Source: Companilactobacillus versmoldensis DSM 14857 = KCTC 3814 (GTDB taxonomy: Bacteria; Bacillota; Bacilli; Lactobacillales; Lactobacillaceae). From it: 64,000 bases of DNA. The number at the start of each line of letters is the position of its first letter. Position 1 is the stretch's first letter. Position numbers and translations under genes: made by a program. The notes under the pieces were generated by a model that saw only the letters and a list, made by a program, of their open reading frames with translations, had not been told where the DNA came from and did no database searches. The stretch lies in NCBI RefSeq assembly GCF_001434295.1, contig NZ_AZFA01000005.1:1-64000 (forward strand). Direction: 5' to 3'. Positions 38,043 through 46,465 of this stretch are shown in pieces.

Positions 38043-39104
38043 TTATTTATCTCCGACCATATCTGACCATTTATTTAAAACTGCAGTTCTATCAGAGCCA
38101 AACGATGATAGGTTTTCTTTCATCAAATCTTTCTTGTTAAGGCCTAAATCAAGTCCCTTAACACCTGGCATGATAACTTGGTCAGTATCTTTACCGTCGA
38201 GTTTAGTCAATTCTTTCATGTTCTTTGGTTCTAACATGAAGTCGATGAATGCTTCGGCAACTTTTTTACCAGGGGCATTCTTGAAGACAGCGACTCCTTC
38301 AGGTACCCAAGGAATGCCATCCTTTGGATAAACAACGGTAAGATCGTTTTGCTTGGCAGCATCAAATGCCATTTTATCGACGGGGATGACACCTATTCCA
38401 AATTCACCGGAAGCTGTTTTTTCCTGTGGATCCTTACCACGTTTACCATAGAAGGAAATATTCTTGTTTACTTTGTTCCAGTATTCCCAACCAGCTTTTT
38501 CACCTTTTTCGTCGATGATAGCTTTGACGATGGCGTACATTGTTCCGGAAACTGATGGATCACTCATGATGATCTCACCTTTATATTTGCTCTTGGTTAA
38601 ATCGTTCCAAGTTTTTGGAACTGGCAAGTTCTTTTCTTTGAGAACTTTTTTGTTAACAACGAATCCGCCGACTGTTAAGCCTTTAGATAACCAATAACCA
38701 TCTTTATCACGGTACTTACTGTTGATCTTGTCAATCGAATTTGATTGGTACTTTTCCAATTGATGATCTGTTTTAGCCTGTTCGAAAGCATCAAGGCCAC
38801 CACCGAACCAGAGGTCGGCCATTGGTTTGCTTTTATCAGCTTTCATTCTGGCAAGAACTTCACCACTGGACATCGAAAGTACCTTGACCTTAGCGCCAGT
38901 TTGCTTACTGAACTTATCAAACAATGGTTGGTATGCATCAGATGTCGCCACGACGTTCATGGTTTGACCTTTAAATTCTTTAGTAGTTTTTTGCTTGTTC
39001 GAATTATCGCTATTGCTCTGTTTGGAACCGTTACCACAAGCGGTAACTAGTATGATCCCCAAGAACAATACTAATAATAAGCCGATTTTTCTAATCGTTT
39101 TCAT
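38043..39104 (-). CDS. ABC importer substrate-binding lipoprotein (FbpA/PgtC-like)
   Basis: 353 residues. Lipobox ILVTACGN gives an anchored lipoprotein, followed by a Ser/Asn/Lys linker. The fold is the extracellular solute-binding type II used for ferric iron, phosphonates and phosphoglycerate: NVVATSDAYQPLFDKFSKQTG, LWFGGGLDAFEQ, SDPSVSGTMY, IPWVPEGVAVFKNAPGKKVAEAFIDFM. The Tyr pair that binds iron in FbpA is not evident, so an organic phosphate or phosphonate ligand is at least as likely. First gene of the operon. Confidence 0.85.
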   Translation of the reverse strand: MKTIRKIGLLLVLFLGIILVTACGNGSKQSNSDNSNKQKTTKEFKGQTMNVVATSDAYQPLFDKFSKQTGAKVKVLSMSSGEVLARMKADKSKPMADLWFGGGLDAFEQAKTDHQLEKYQSNSIDKINSKYRDKDGYWLSKGLTVGGFVVNKKVLKEKNLPVPKTWNDLTKSKYKGEIIMSDPSVSGTMYAIVKAIIDEKGEKAGWEYWNKVNKNISFYGKRGKDPQEKTASGEFGIGVIPVDKMAFDAAKQNDLTVVYPKDGIPWVPEGVAVFKNAPGKKVAEAFIDFMLEPKNMKELTKLDGKDTDQVIMPGVKGLDLGLNKKDLMKENLSSFGSDRTAVLNKWSDMVGDK

Positions 39105-39123
39105 TCCCCATAAATCCCCCTTT

Positions 39124-39180
39124 TTAACACGTACTAATAAATTGTAGCGTATTATTTATTAGATAACAATGACGTGTTAA
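39124..39180 (-). promoter_or_regulatory. Promoter of the ABC-GT4 operon inside nested inverted repeats
   Basis: On the minus strand TTGTTA, 17-base spacer, TACAAT (-35 at 39164-39169, -10 at 39141-39146). The outer repeat TTAACACGT ... ACGTGTTAA (39124-39132 and 39172-39180) flanks the promoter, and the inner repeat CTAATAAAT ... ATTTATTAG (39134-39142 and 39154-39162) overlaps it. This suggests control by one or two dimeric regulators. Confidence 0.6.
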
Positions 39181-39231
39181 TTAATTCACACTCTTAAAAC
39201 AATCGGTCATAATTGATTTAAAACAGCAAAA

Positions 39232-39260
39232 AAGCCCAAACCAGTTTCTGTTTTGGGCTT
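39232..39260 (-). terminator. Terminator left behind by a decayed permease gene
   Basis: AAGCCCAAA ... TTTGGGCTT followed by TTTTTTGC on the minus strand, placed just after the permease remnant. Confidence 0.8.
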
Positions 39261-39273
39261 AATGGTTGATTCT

Positions 39274-39410
39274 TATTCTTCAACTTCGGATTGTTCTTTA
39301 TTAGTTGAATAACTATATTTATTATTTTTTTACGTTCTCTAATGAAGTAGAATGCCGTCATGAATAACAGGGAGACCACATTAACCAGTAGTGAAATGGT
39401 TGTTATTGGG
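39274..39410 (-). pseudogene. 3' fragment of an AAT amino acid permease
   Basis: Reading the minus strand gives GPITTISLLVNVVSLLFMTAFYFIRERKK, then, after a one-base frameshift in a run of seven A, NNKYSYSTNKEQSEVEE and stop. This matches the C-terminus of the permease at 41137-42543 (TTISLLVGVVFLLFMTALYF, tail ending KVEE). About 45 codons remain; the rest of the gene is absent. Confidence 0.8.
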
Positions 39411-39453
39411 CCTTCATTAATTTATAAAAAATACACAATCATTCGCTTTTGGG

Positions 39454-39660
39454 TTGAAAATGACTTTTAAATATAAACAGCATCAAGCTGTACGAATGAT
39501 TAATTTTCGGAAATGTCTATATCGAAACAGAATACAAGATATAAAGCAATTACTGCATCTAGTTAGTTGTTATATTTATTGGAATAATACCGAGAGAATA
39601 TTGATCAACCAAAAAGGTTTTACCTCTGTTGAATACAGAAATCGAGCTATGATATCTTAA
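39454..39660 (+). pseudogene. Remnant of an IS3-family transposase (C-terminal end)
   Basis: 68 codons open from 39454. The end, YIYWNNTERILINQKGFTSVEYRNR, follows the pattern of IS3/IS150 OrfB C-termini (YIxYYNxxRIxxxLxGxSPVxYR). No DDE motifs, upstream OrfA or terminal repeats are left. The N-terminal part of this frame does not look like transposase. It lies directly beside the truncated permease tail and suggests an old insertion and deletion. Confidence 0.55.
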
Positions 39661-39789
39661 CAAAAATTCTTATTCAAACATCTAACGTTTTTAAGGTACT
39701 TCAATTTTTTGGTAGTTTTTTAAGTGTTATAAATCAGTACGGTCAACGGTTATCAATCGGTAATTGGAAACATTAATAGTCAGGACCAC

Positions 39790-39975
39790 TTATTGTGATT
39801 TGCAAGTAACATAGTAGCTTTTATCTTTTCTGGATACCTTGCAATCATGACAGTGCAAGGTGATTTGGAACCGTTTCTCAATTTCTTTAGGAGTAAGATT
39901 GGTACCTAACTTTTTGTTAATGTGTTCATAGACCAATTGGTTATATTTAATATTCTTGATAATTTCTGGTAGCAC
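39790..39975 (-). CDS. DUF3781-like small protein, probably truncated
   Basis: 61 residues. KYNQLVYEHINKKLGTNLTPKEIEKRFQ and KDKSYYVT follow the DUF3781 pattern (LVYxRINKKLxxNLxxxEIE ... GKNYYI). Family members continue with a further beta hairpin of about 20 residues; here the frame stops after CKSQ. It has no strong ribosome site and sits in a region of gene debris, so it may be non-functional. Confidence 0.45.
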   Translation of the reverse strand: MLPEIIKNIKYNQLVYEHINKKLGTNLTPKEIEKRFQITLHCHDCKVSRKDKSYYVTCKSQ

Positions 39976-40037
39976 AATAGACTCAAAAAAAAGATTAGGT
40001 TCCTTAACCTAATCTAAATTTAACATTTTAATTAATT

Positions 40038-40424
40038 TTAATATTGACCAGTTTCAAAGTTAACTGTATCAAGATCATATTTGATAACCCACTCATTTGT
40101 TGATACACGATAATAAGTAACAATATGACCATTTCTGTCAGGAGCAGTTTTGTATTCGTCAGTATACCACCAAGTACCATTTTCGACTGAACGAACAGCC
40201 GAGATATGAGGTTGATTACCCTCAAAGTTATATAGATGCGTTACGTTATCAGAGTCGTCATACACACGGATTGTTCCGGGTGCTTTAGTAACAGTACCAA
40301 CAGGGATGTCAAAATCCGATTCTGATGCTTGGGCTGTTTGTGTAGCCTGAACAACTGGTGCAATACCAAAGCTAAGCATTGATGCAGAAGCAAGAATGCC
40401 AATAAAAGTTTTTGAAAGTTTCAT
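40038..40424 (-). CDS. Small secreted SLAP-like protein
   Basis: 128 residues, signal peptide (MKLSKTFIGILASASMLSF, cleavage near AQAS), one SLAP-like module (WWYTDEYKT, YYRVSTNEWV). It is the closest paralogue of the protein at 21034-21396. A GGGGG-type ribosome site precedes it. No second domain. Confidence 0.75.
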   Translation of the reverse strand: MKLSKTFIGILASASMLSFGIAPVVQATQTAQASESDFDIPVGTVTKAPGTIRVYDDSDNVTHLYNFEGNQPHISAVRSVENGTWWYTDEYKTAPDRNGHIVTYYRVSTNEWVIKYDLDTVNFETGQY

Positions 40425-40665
40425 AGAATATAAATCCCCCTAATAAGATTATATAAATTTAATTATAATGTTAGTATAGCACTTTATTTGTTCTGGTACG
40501 GATCAAATATTCAAGAATTTACACATCTATAAGAGATGAATCATTTATTTGTCTAACGATCGTAAGGCCTTATTTCTGGAATTAGTTACTTATCATATAT
40601 TGAATATTAATTATGAGTATAGTACATGCAACTGTTATCGGCCTAAACTTAATAATAGCGACTAA

Positions 40666-41012
40666 GAAATTCATTCAGAAAGATTATCTGTCAATAATTC
40701 AGATAACAACCAAAATAATACTTCAGTGAATAATCAAGCTCCTCAAATCTCGAATAACCGAACACAATCGATGAAGTTGATTTTCAGGCTGAACCTTCCG
40801 AACTATTCAGATTTTACCAATGACATAATTATCTCTATTGGTTTAGGGGGCCCATGAATAGTAATTCAGAAAAATATAGTAATAATCAAGAGATAGGGAC
40901 AACCGGCGCTGCTCCAAACAAGCATTCAGTAGCGCAAGCCGACGAATCCATTGCTCTGTCTGATACACAAACGCGGACACAAGTACAACTAATAATAGGA
41001 AAAAACCATTAA
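40666..41012 (+). pseudogene. Decayed Asn/Ser/Gln-rich (surface-protein-like) gene
   Basis: Two short frames abut: 40666-40857 (LSVNNSDNNQNNTSVNNQAP..., no start codon) and 40854-41012 (MNSNSEKYSNNQEIG..., 52 codons). They overlap at ATGA just after a GGGGGCCC run where a one-base slip would join them. The composition resembles the low-complexity N-terminal part of lactobacillus surface proteins. A perfect terminator follows. Call is from composition only. Confidence 0.4.
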
Positions 41013-41030
41013 TTCAGTTGAGAATATAAT

Positions 41031-41087
41031 ACCCCTTAGGTAACAGATTAAATAATAGAAAATTTGTTATCTAAGGGGTACTTTTTT
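41031..41087 (+). terminator. Strong terminator
   Basis: ACCCCTTAGgTAACA / TGTTATCTAAGGGGT followed by ACTTTTTT. It follows the decayed Asn/Ser-rich gene, which supports that a real gene once preceded it. Confidence 0.85.
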
Positions 41088-41136
41088 GAATTTTTTAAGA
41101 TTTGATAACTCATTTGAAAGCTTTTGACACCAATAA

Positions 41137-42543
41137 TTATTCTTCAACTTTAGATGAATCATTTTCGACGGGATAATTATTTTTCTTCCGTTCACGGATA
41201 AAGTAGAGTGCTGTCATAAATAACAGGAAGACCACGCCAACTAATAGTGAGATGGTTGTTTCAGGATTTAAGAACATGAAGATCAAGATAACTATCAAAG
41301 CAGCAATTGATAAGTAGTTGCTGATTGGGAACCAAGGCATTTTGAACGGATGTTGACTCATTTTTGCTCGGTTGATCTTTCTGAAACGCAATTCACTGAT
41401 CAAAATAACGAACCATGGGACCATTCCTGGTAGGACACTAGAACTGTAAACAATTACGAAAATATTGCTCGAAGTATGGAAGATGGCTGGCAATGCATAA
41501 TTTAACATTAGGCCAATCAAGATACCAGCTGAAATAGTAATGACGGGAATATATGGGACTTTATGTTTCGAGACTTTTGTAAAAGCCTTGGGCAAGTGCT
41601 TTTCAAGTCCCAGAGTATATAGCATCCGGCTGGAACTAAAGATACCAGAATTACAGCCCGACATAGCAGCTGTCAGCATTACGAAATTAATGATCATCGC
41701 TGCAGCAGTAATACCTACTTTGGCAAAAGTCTCAACGAAAGGTGAGCCCATTGTTCCTAATTTATTCCAAGGGTAAATCGAAACGATCACGAAAATTGCC
41801 CCGATATAGAAGATTAAGATCCGACCAACAATCGAACGAATAGCTTTGACAATGTTTTCTTGAGGATTCTCGGCTTCACCTGCGGTGATTCCGATAACTT
41901 CAATACCTTGGTAAGAGGCAACAACGATTGAAAGGGCAAAAATAAATCCTTTCAGACCACCAGTGAAGAAACCACCATTGGTCCAAAGATTACTGATCCC
42001 GATAGGGTGTCCGTGATTTCCAAATCCAAAAATGATTACTAATAGTCCAAAGATGATCATCATGATAATTGTGACAACTTTGATCAAGGCAAACCAGAAT
42101 TCCAATTCACCATAGGCTTTAACTGACGTTAAATTAGCGATACAAAGAGTTATAACGATTACTGCTCCAGCGATCCATTGGGGCATATTGGGCCACCAGA
42201 AAGCTAAGTAAGTCCCGACAGCAATAACTTCTGAAATTCCAACTACTAAATACTGAAAAACGTTACTCCATGCAGTCAAGTAGCCAACAACTGGATGGAT
42301 ATATTCTGAACCAAATTTTGCAAATGATCCTGTTGATGGATCGACGTAGAGCATTTCTCCTAGAGCACGCATGACCATATATAAAATCAAACCAGCTAGG
42401 GCGTATGCCAAAAGAACAGATGGACCTGTCCATTTGATAGTTGAAGCAGATCCCATGAATAGACCGACACCGATAGTTCCACCCAGTGCGATCATCTGCA
42501 TCTGACGAGAGGAGAGACTCCTCTTTAAAGTTTCTTTTGCCAT
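41137..42543 (-). CDS. AAT-family amino acid permease (copy 2)
   Basis: 468 residues, 12 helices. Starts AKETLKRSLSSRQMQMIALGG and has FWFALIKVVTII, YQGIEVIGITAGEAENP and SSSVLPGMVPWFVI, all shared almost unchanged with the permease at 22044-23423. A second copy with a small SLAP gene downstream shows duplication of the module. A ribosome site AAGGGGAA precedes the ATG. Substrate open. Confidence 0.88.
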   Translation of the reverse strand: MAKETLKRSLSSRQMQMIALGGTIGVGLFMGSASTIKWTGPSVLLAYALAGLILYMVMRALGEMLYVDPSTGSFAKFGSEYIHPVVGYLTAWSNVFQYLVVGISEVIAVGTYLAFWWPNMPQWIAGAVIVITLCIANLTSVKAYGELEFWFALIKVVTIIMMIIFGLLVIIFGFGNHGHPIGISNLWTNGGFFTGGLKGFIFALSIVVASYQGIEVIGITAGEAENPQENIVKAIRSIVGRILIFYIGAIFVIVSIYPWNKLGTMGSPFVETFAKVGITAAAMIINFVMLTAAMSGCNSGIFSSSRMLYTLGLEKHLPKAFTKVSKHKVPYIPVITISAGILIGLMLNYALPAIFHTSSNIFVIVYSSSVLPGMVPWFVILISELRFRKINRAKMSQHPFKMPWFPISNYLSIAALIVILIFMFLNPETTISLLVGVVFLLFMTALYFIRERKKNNYPVENDSSKVEE

Positions 42544-42759
42544 TTTGTTCCCCTTCTATGTTCACGATTAGTGAACACTTGTTGTAATATCGGATACTAT
42601 GTTACTCTTTTTCGAGATTTTAGCAAATAATATTTTTATAAAGGTGATTTTTAAAAGTCATCTTGGAAATATATTTCGAAAAGTTATTAATCTTAAAGTT
42701 AACTATAAGTAATTATGATATATTTAATTTGAATTCAATTAATTTAGGAGATTGTAATT

Positions 42760-43422
42760 ATGAAAGTTATCAAAAAGATTGGTTTGGCTTCTATTGCGGT
42801 TGCTACAATGATTTCATTGACAGCTTGTGGAGGGAATAATCAAAAAAATTCTTCAAAATCACCAGATAAAACTGAATCGGTGACAAAGAAGGGGTCTGAA
42901 CATACCAAAAGGGTTAATAAGCCTTCGAATAAAAAAGCAACAGAACAAAGAAGTAAATCTGAACAAGCAACACAGGCTAGCAAACCTAAACAAACGATTG
43001 AGAAGACTAATGACTCTAGCAATAATCAAGCAGGCAGCAATAATTCTCAAACTAGTGCTGACAATGGTGTAAATAATACGCAAAAGACGACCCAACAACC
43101 GGCGGGTCAAACAGGGCAAAAAGGTTCTGAACAACAATCAACTAACCAAGATTCAGCGGTAAAGATCCATAACGCTAATCAAGCTGCAGATTTAATGGTC
43201 CATTCAATGGGGTATTCTTATAATCGTGGACAGTATCAAGGTGTAGCTGAAGCTGATGGGTATCACGTTAAGTCGACTGAAAATCAATATAAGCAAGAAG
43301 AATATATCGTTAAACCAAATGGCGATGTTTACAATATGGATGGCAGTTTAAATGCTAAATTTGCTGACTTGATCAAACCAACTCAGAATCAGCCTGATGG
43401 TTGGAGTGGTGCACAAAAATAA
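42760..43422 (+). CDS. Lipoprotein with Gln/Ser/Lys-rich linker and shared C-terminal module
   Basis: 220 residues: lipobox SLTACGG, then about 110 residues of low-complexity, highly charged linker, then a compact C-terminal module of about 75 residues (ADLMVHSMGYSYNRGQYQGV ... GDVYNMDGSLNAKFADL ... QPDGW). The same module closes the lipoprotein at 44501. Unknown function; the linker suggests reach through the wall. GGAG ribosome site. Confidence 0.75.
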   Translation: MKVIKKIGLASIAVATMISLTACGGNNQKNSSKSPDKTESVTKKGSEHTKRVNKPSNKKATEQRSKSEQATQASKPKQTIEKTNDSSNNQAGSNNSQTSADNGVNNTQKTTQQPAGQTGQKGSEQQSTNQDSAVKIHNANQAADLMVHSMGYSYNRGQYQGVAEADGYHVKSTENQYKQEEYIVKPNGDVYNMDGSLNAKFADLIKPTQNQPDGWSGAQK

Positions 43423-43423
43423 C

Positions 43424-43470
43424 AAAAAGCCTTTAAGTCAGACAGTAATTGTCTAACTCAAAGGCTTTTT
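43424..43470. terminator. Bidirectional terminator
   Basis: AAAAAGCCTTTAAGTTAG-type stem closed by CTAACTCAAAGGCTTTTT. Confidence 0.85.
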
Positions 43471-43471
43471 G

Positions 43472-44317
43472 TTAAATAATATCTAAAGTAGTTTCTTTAG
43501 TTGGTTTTGGATAAATCTTATCAAGTAGTTCTAACTCGTCTTTGCTGAATTCAATTTCGGTGGCATGCAAGTTTGATTGGAAATGGGCAATGTCACTAGT
43601 CTTTGGAATGCTTAAGACATTGTTATTTCTAATCACCCAGGCGAGCAACAATTCAAAAATTGAAATATGCTTTTGAGCGGCTACTTGGCCAACATCATCT
43701 TTCAGAGATAAGAATTCATTCTTATCTGATCCAAAAGGAGAGTAGCCAACGAAATACATTTGATGTTCTTTTTGGTAAGGCAAGATTGAATATTCAACGC
43801 CACGACTAGTCAAGTTATATAAATCTTCATTGATCTGACAATTTTGACCGTCAGGAACCTCAGCTAGTTCTTTTAAATCAGCTAGATTGAAATTGGATAC
43901 GCCCCAACTTTTAATCAATCCTTCTTTTTTAACTTCTTCAAGGCCTTGGACCGTTTCAGCTAGAGGAGTGTTCCCACGCCAATGTAGCAGATATGAATCC
44001 AAATAATCAGTTTGAAGTCGTTTTAAACTATTTTCGAGACTCTGCTTGATTAATTTAGGTGTGGCATGATTTGGATAAAATTTGGAAATGATTTGAAATT
44101 TATCACGATCGAACCCTTTGATGGCCTTACCAATTAAGGCTTCGGACTTGCCGTCACCATACATTTCGGCAGTGTCAATCACGTTGACACCATGATTTAG
44201 GCCGTAGCGTATGATTTCCATTTCTCGTTGTGATTTTAATAGATCACCTTCACCGATACGCCAAGTGCCCATACCGATAACGGAACTTTTTCGATGGTTG
44301 AATGTTATTTCTTTCAA
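43472..44317 (-). CDS. Aldo/keto reductase
   Basis: 281 residues, (beta/alpha)8 barrel. The catalytic tetrad is visible: Asp and Tyr in VIDTAEMYG, Lys in QIISKFYP and His in SYLLHWRG. GVSNF and the C-terminal SIPKTSD are the NADPH-binding strands. Reduces carbonyls; natural substrate not known. Lies between the two related lipoprotein genes but on the opposite strand. Confidence 0.9.
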   Translation of the reverse strand: MKEITFNHRKSSVIGMGTWRIGEGDLLKSQREMEIIRYGLNHGVNVIDTAEMYGDGKSEALIGKAIKGFDRDKFQIISKFYPNHATPKLIKQSLENSLKRLQTDYLDSYLLHWRGNTPLAETVQGLEEVKKEGLIKSWGVSNFNLADLKELAEVPDGQNCQINEDLYNLTSRGVEYSILPYQKEHQMYFVGYSPFGSDKNEFLSLKDDVGQVAAQKHISIFELLLAWVIRNNNVLSIPKTSDIAHFQSNLHATEIEFSKDELELLDKIYPKPTKETTLDII

Positions 44318-44500
44318 GAGCTTACCTCCAGTTCATCTCTATATATTAAAAATATCATTTAATTTATTTAATGCCAAATATTCGGTTAACAGTTGGAATA
44401 AATAAAAGTTGCATTCTTTCGATTAATATTATTAATAGTTGTAAAATACCCATGAGATTATATAGCCGCCGAAGTATTGTCTTTTAAGGAGATTATTAAG

Positions 44501-45448
44501 ATGAGAAAAGGTGTAATTATCGTAGGATTGCTCAGTGCGATGATCCTGAGTGGATGTGGTCATACCAATGGTTCTACCAGTGCCTCAAGCCCGACCAAGA
44601 CTGCCGCTGAGAAATCCTCAACGGTCAAATATTATCAAAAGTTGTCCAAAGCTGATAAGCGAGAAATCAAATTTGCCTTTAAAGCTAAAAAGTTAAAGTC
44701 CGACTTCGATGTTTCAGCTACGGTGAAAAATGAGTCGAAGCATTCAGTCAAATTTAAGTTGTCTGACTTCAAGGTCCTGCGTAGTGATGGGACTTATAGA
44801 AAGTCGAGCCGCGAAGAAAAATTAGTGGTCAAACCACATGAGACGGTCGACATCAAGCACCTATTCACTGGTTTTTCAGCCACATTTTTGAATAACTCTG
44901 GTAACTACTTTGTTTATAAAGATAATGAAAATAAATTGAGTAGATTCAATTTTGAAATTGCTGTGGGAACTGCCACAAAGCAAGCTAATCAAATGACAAC
45001 AACTAATGGCTATAAGCCAACGACTAACTCAGAGGCTCCAGCTGCTACTACGTCTCCAGAAAAAGGTGGATCATCGAGTTCATCAGGTTCATCGGGTTCA
45101 TCTACGGCCACACAAGCTCCAGCTAAGACACCAGAAACGACTAATCCCAACGCTACGGCAACAGTTCTGACTAGTCCTGAAATGGCTACTTATTTATACA
45201 TGCATTCCATGGGCTATGCCACATCAATAGGATTACGTGATGGTATTACAACAACGGCTACAGGAAATGGTGGCTACAAAGTCGTTGATAGTGAATTCCA
45301 GACTCCAATTGTGACTTACTACAATCGTGCGGGTGATGAGATCGATGCTAATGGTAACGTGATTTCTAAATTTGCTACATTGGCAGGCCATACAGCCGCA
45401 GAACCAGATGGATTTGTTTATAACGGAATTAATTATAGTAAATATTAA
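44501..45448 (+). CDS. Lipoprotein with Ig-like domain and shared C-terminal module
   Basis: 315 residues from ATG 44501 behind TTAAGGAG. Lipobox MILSGCGH, an Ig-like (DUF4352-type) domain at about residues 45-155 (VSATVKNESKHSVKFKLSDFKV ... TVDIKHLFTGF), a Ser/Thr/Pro linker, and a C-terminal module (YLYMHSMGYATS ... GDEIDANGNVISKFATL ... EPDGF) shared with the lipoprotein at 42760. Function unknown. Confidence 0.75.
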   Translation: MRKGVIIVGLLSAMILSGCGHTNGSTSASSPTKTAAEKSSTVKYYQKLSKADKREIKFAFKAKKLKSDFDVSATVKNESKHSVKFKLSDFKVLRSDGTYRKSSREEKLVVKPHETVDIKHLFTGFSATFLNNSGNYFVYKDNENKLSRFNFEIAVGTATKQANQMTTTNGYKPTTNSEAPAATTSPEKGGSSSSSGSSGSSTATQAPAKTPETTNPNATATVLTSPEMATYLYMHSMGYATSIGLRDGITTTATGNGGYKVVDSEFQTPIVTYYNRAGDEIDANGNVISKFATLAGHTAAEPDGFVYNGINYSKY

Positions 45449-45460
45449 CTTTAAAAAAAT

Positions 45461-45505
45461 AGGCAGATCATCGAAAATTCAATTTTTCGATGATCTGCCT
45501 TTTCT
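45461..45505. terminator. Bidirectional terminator
   Basis: AGGCAGATCATCGAAAAATT stem and complement, with T run. Confidence 0.88.
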
Positions 45506-45517
45506 TGCACTCTTTTA

Positions 45518-46456
45518 TTACAACAACATATTAACTAATTTTTTCAAATCTTGTTTTTCAGGGATATTTGGTAGCATATTGATATCAAATATTGCTTGAT
45601 CTTTATATTCTTTGACCATTACTTGAGCCGCATCGACACCGTTATCAATGATGTATTCAGCTGTTTCTGCTAGTTCTTTTTCGCCACTGCGACCAGCCTG
45701 AGCAACTTTGTTCATAAAATCTGGACCGGCTTTAGAAACAGCAAAAATAGTTGCAAGGGTGAATTCGCCACTTTGTAGCATGTACAAAGGACCAAATTGT
45801 TCTTCAGTCGTATTGATTCCGATCAAATCGAGAATCTCGCTTTTGATCTGATAGGCCAAACCGATAGTCCGACCGATTTGACCAGCTGAATCGACTACCA
45901 CATCGTCAGCATGAGTAGCTTGGGCACCAAAGCGACAAGCAAATTCAAACATGACAGCTGAGCTAGCTTCGATTCGTTTAACGTATTCAGCGACATCTTC
46001 AACTGGTTTGACCATTTGTTCGTCAGCCATTAATTGATTTGTAGTGATCTCTTGAACGGCATCGATCTTGCCTTGCAAGTCGTCATCGTCCGCTGAACAT
46101 TTCCGAAATTCAACATCAATTAAATCGGAGAAATATTCCACCATAAAGTTTAGCTTGATTGAATCAGGTCCAGCTTGATGTTTACGCATCATTTGATTAC
46201 GGATATAAAACATTTGCATTGCTGCCGCAGCTGATTGCAAAGAATTGTCTCGGAGATCTTCCGAGTCAGCATCACCAAAACCTGAAAATAAAAAGAAAAA
46301 CGCTGCATGTAGGAAACGTCCTGAATGCAAATAACTTCCAGCTTCTTGAATAATGTCGTCGTTGTGAAGTTCGAGAAGATGGCGCATATAGTCTTCTAAG
46401 CCAACTAACTGGACATTTAATTTTTTAAATTGTTCAAAAGGTGAGACTGCTGTCAT
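45518..46456 (-). CDS. Polyprenyl-synthetase-fold protein lacking both Asp-rich motifs
   Basis: 312 residues that follow the isoprenyl diphosphate synthase pattern: SGRFLHAA (46-52) at the GKRxRPA place, AGQIGRTIGLAYQIKSEILDLIG (191-213) at the second Asp-rich motif, then LQSGEFTLATIFAVSK (228-242) at the GKxTLPLIxAL place. The first DDxxD is replaced by YIRNQMM (84-90) and the second by QIKSEIL, so Mg-diphosphate binding should be lost. It is probably not a catalyst but a partner, ligand-binding or regulatory protein. Last gene of a three-gene operon; AGGGGAA site nine bases after the preceding stop. Confidence 0.75.
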   Translation of the reverse strand: MTAVSPFEQFKKLNVQLVGLEDYMRHLLELHNDDIIQEAGSYLHSGRFLHAAFFFLFSGFGDADSEDLRDNSLQSAAAAMQMFYIRNQMMRKHQAGPDSIKLNFMVEYFSDLIDVEFRKCSADDDDLQGKIDAVQEITTNQLMADEQMVKPVEDVAEYVKRIEASSAVMFEFACRFGAQATHADDVVVDSAGQIGRTIGLAYQIKSEILDLIGINTTEEQFGPLYMLQSGEFTLATIFAVSKAGPDFMNKVAQAGRSGEKELAETAEYIIDNGVDAAQVMVKEYKDQAIFDINMLPNIPEKQDLKKLVNMLL

Positions 46457-46465
46457 AATTTTCCC

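Noticed and set aside
45518-46456. Call as heptaprenyl or geranylgeranyl diphosphate synthase, or ComQ
   Set aside because: Both Asp-rich motifs are absent and no pheromone-like peptide gene lies beside it, so an enzymatic name would mislead.
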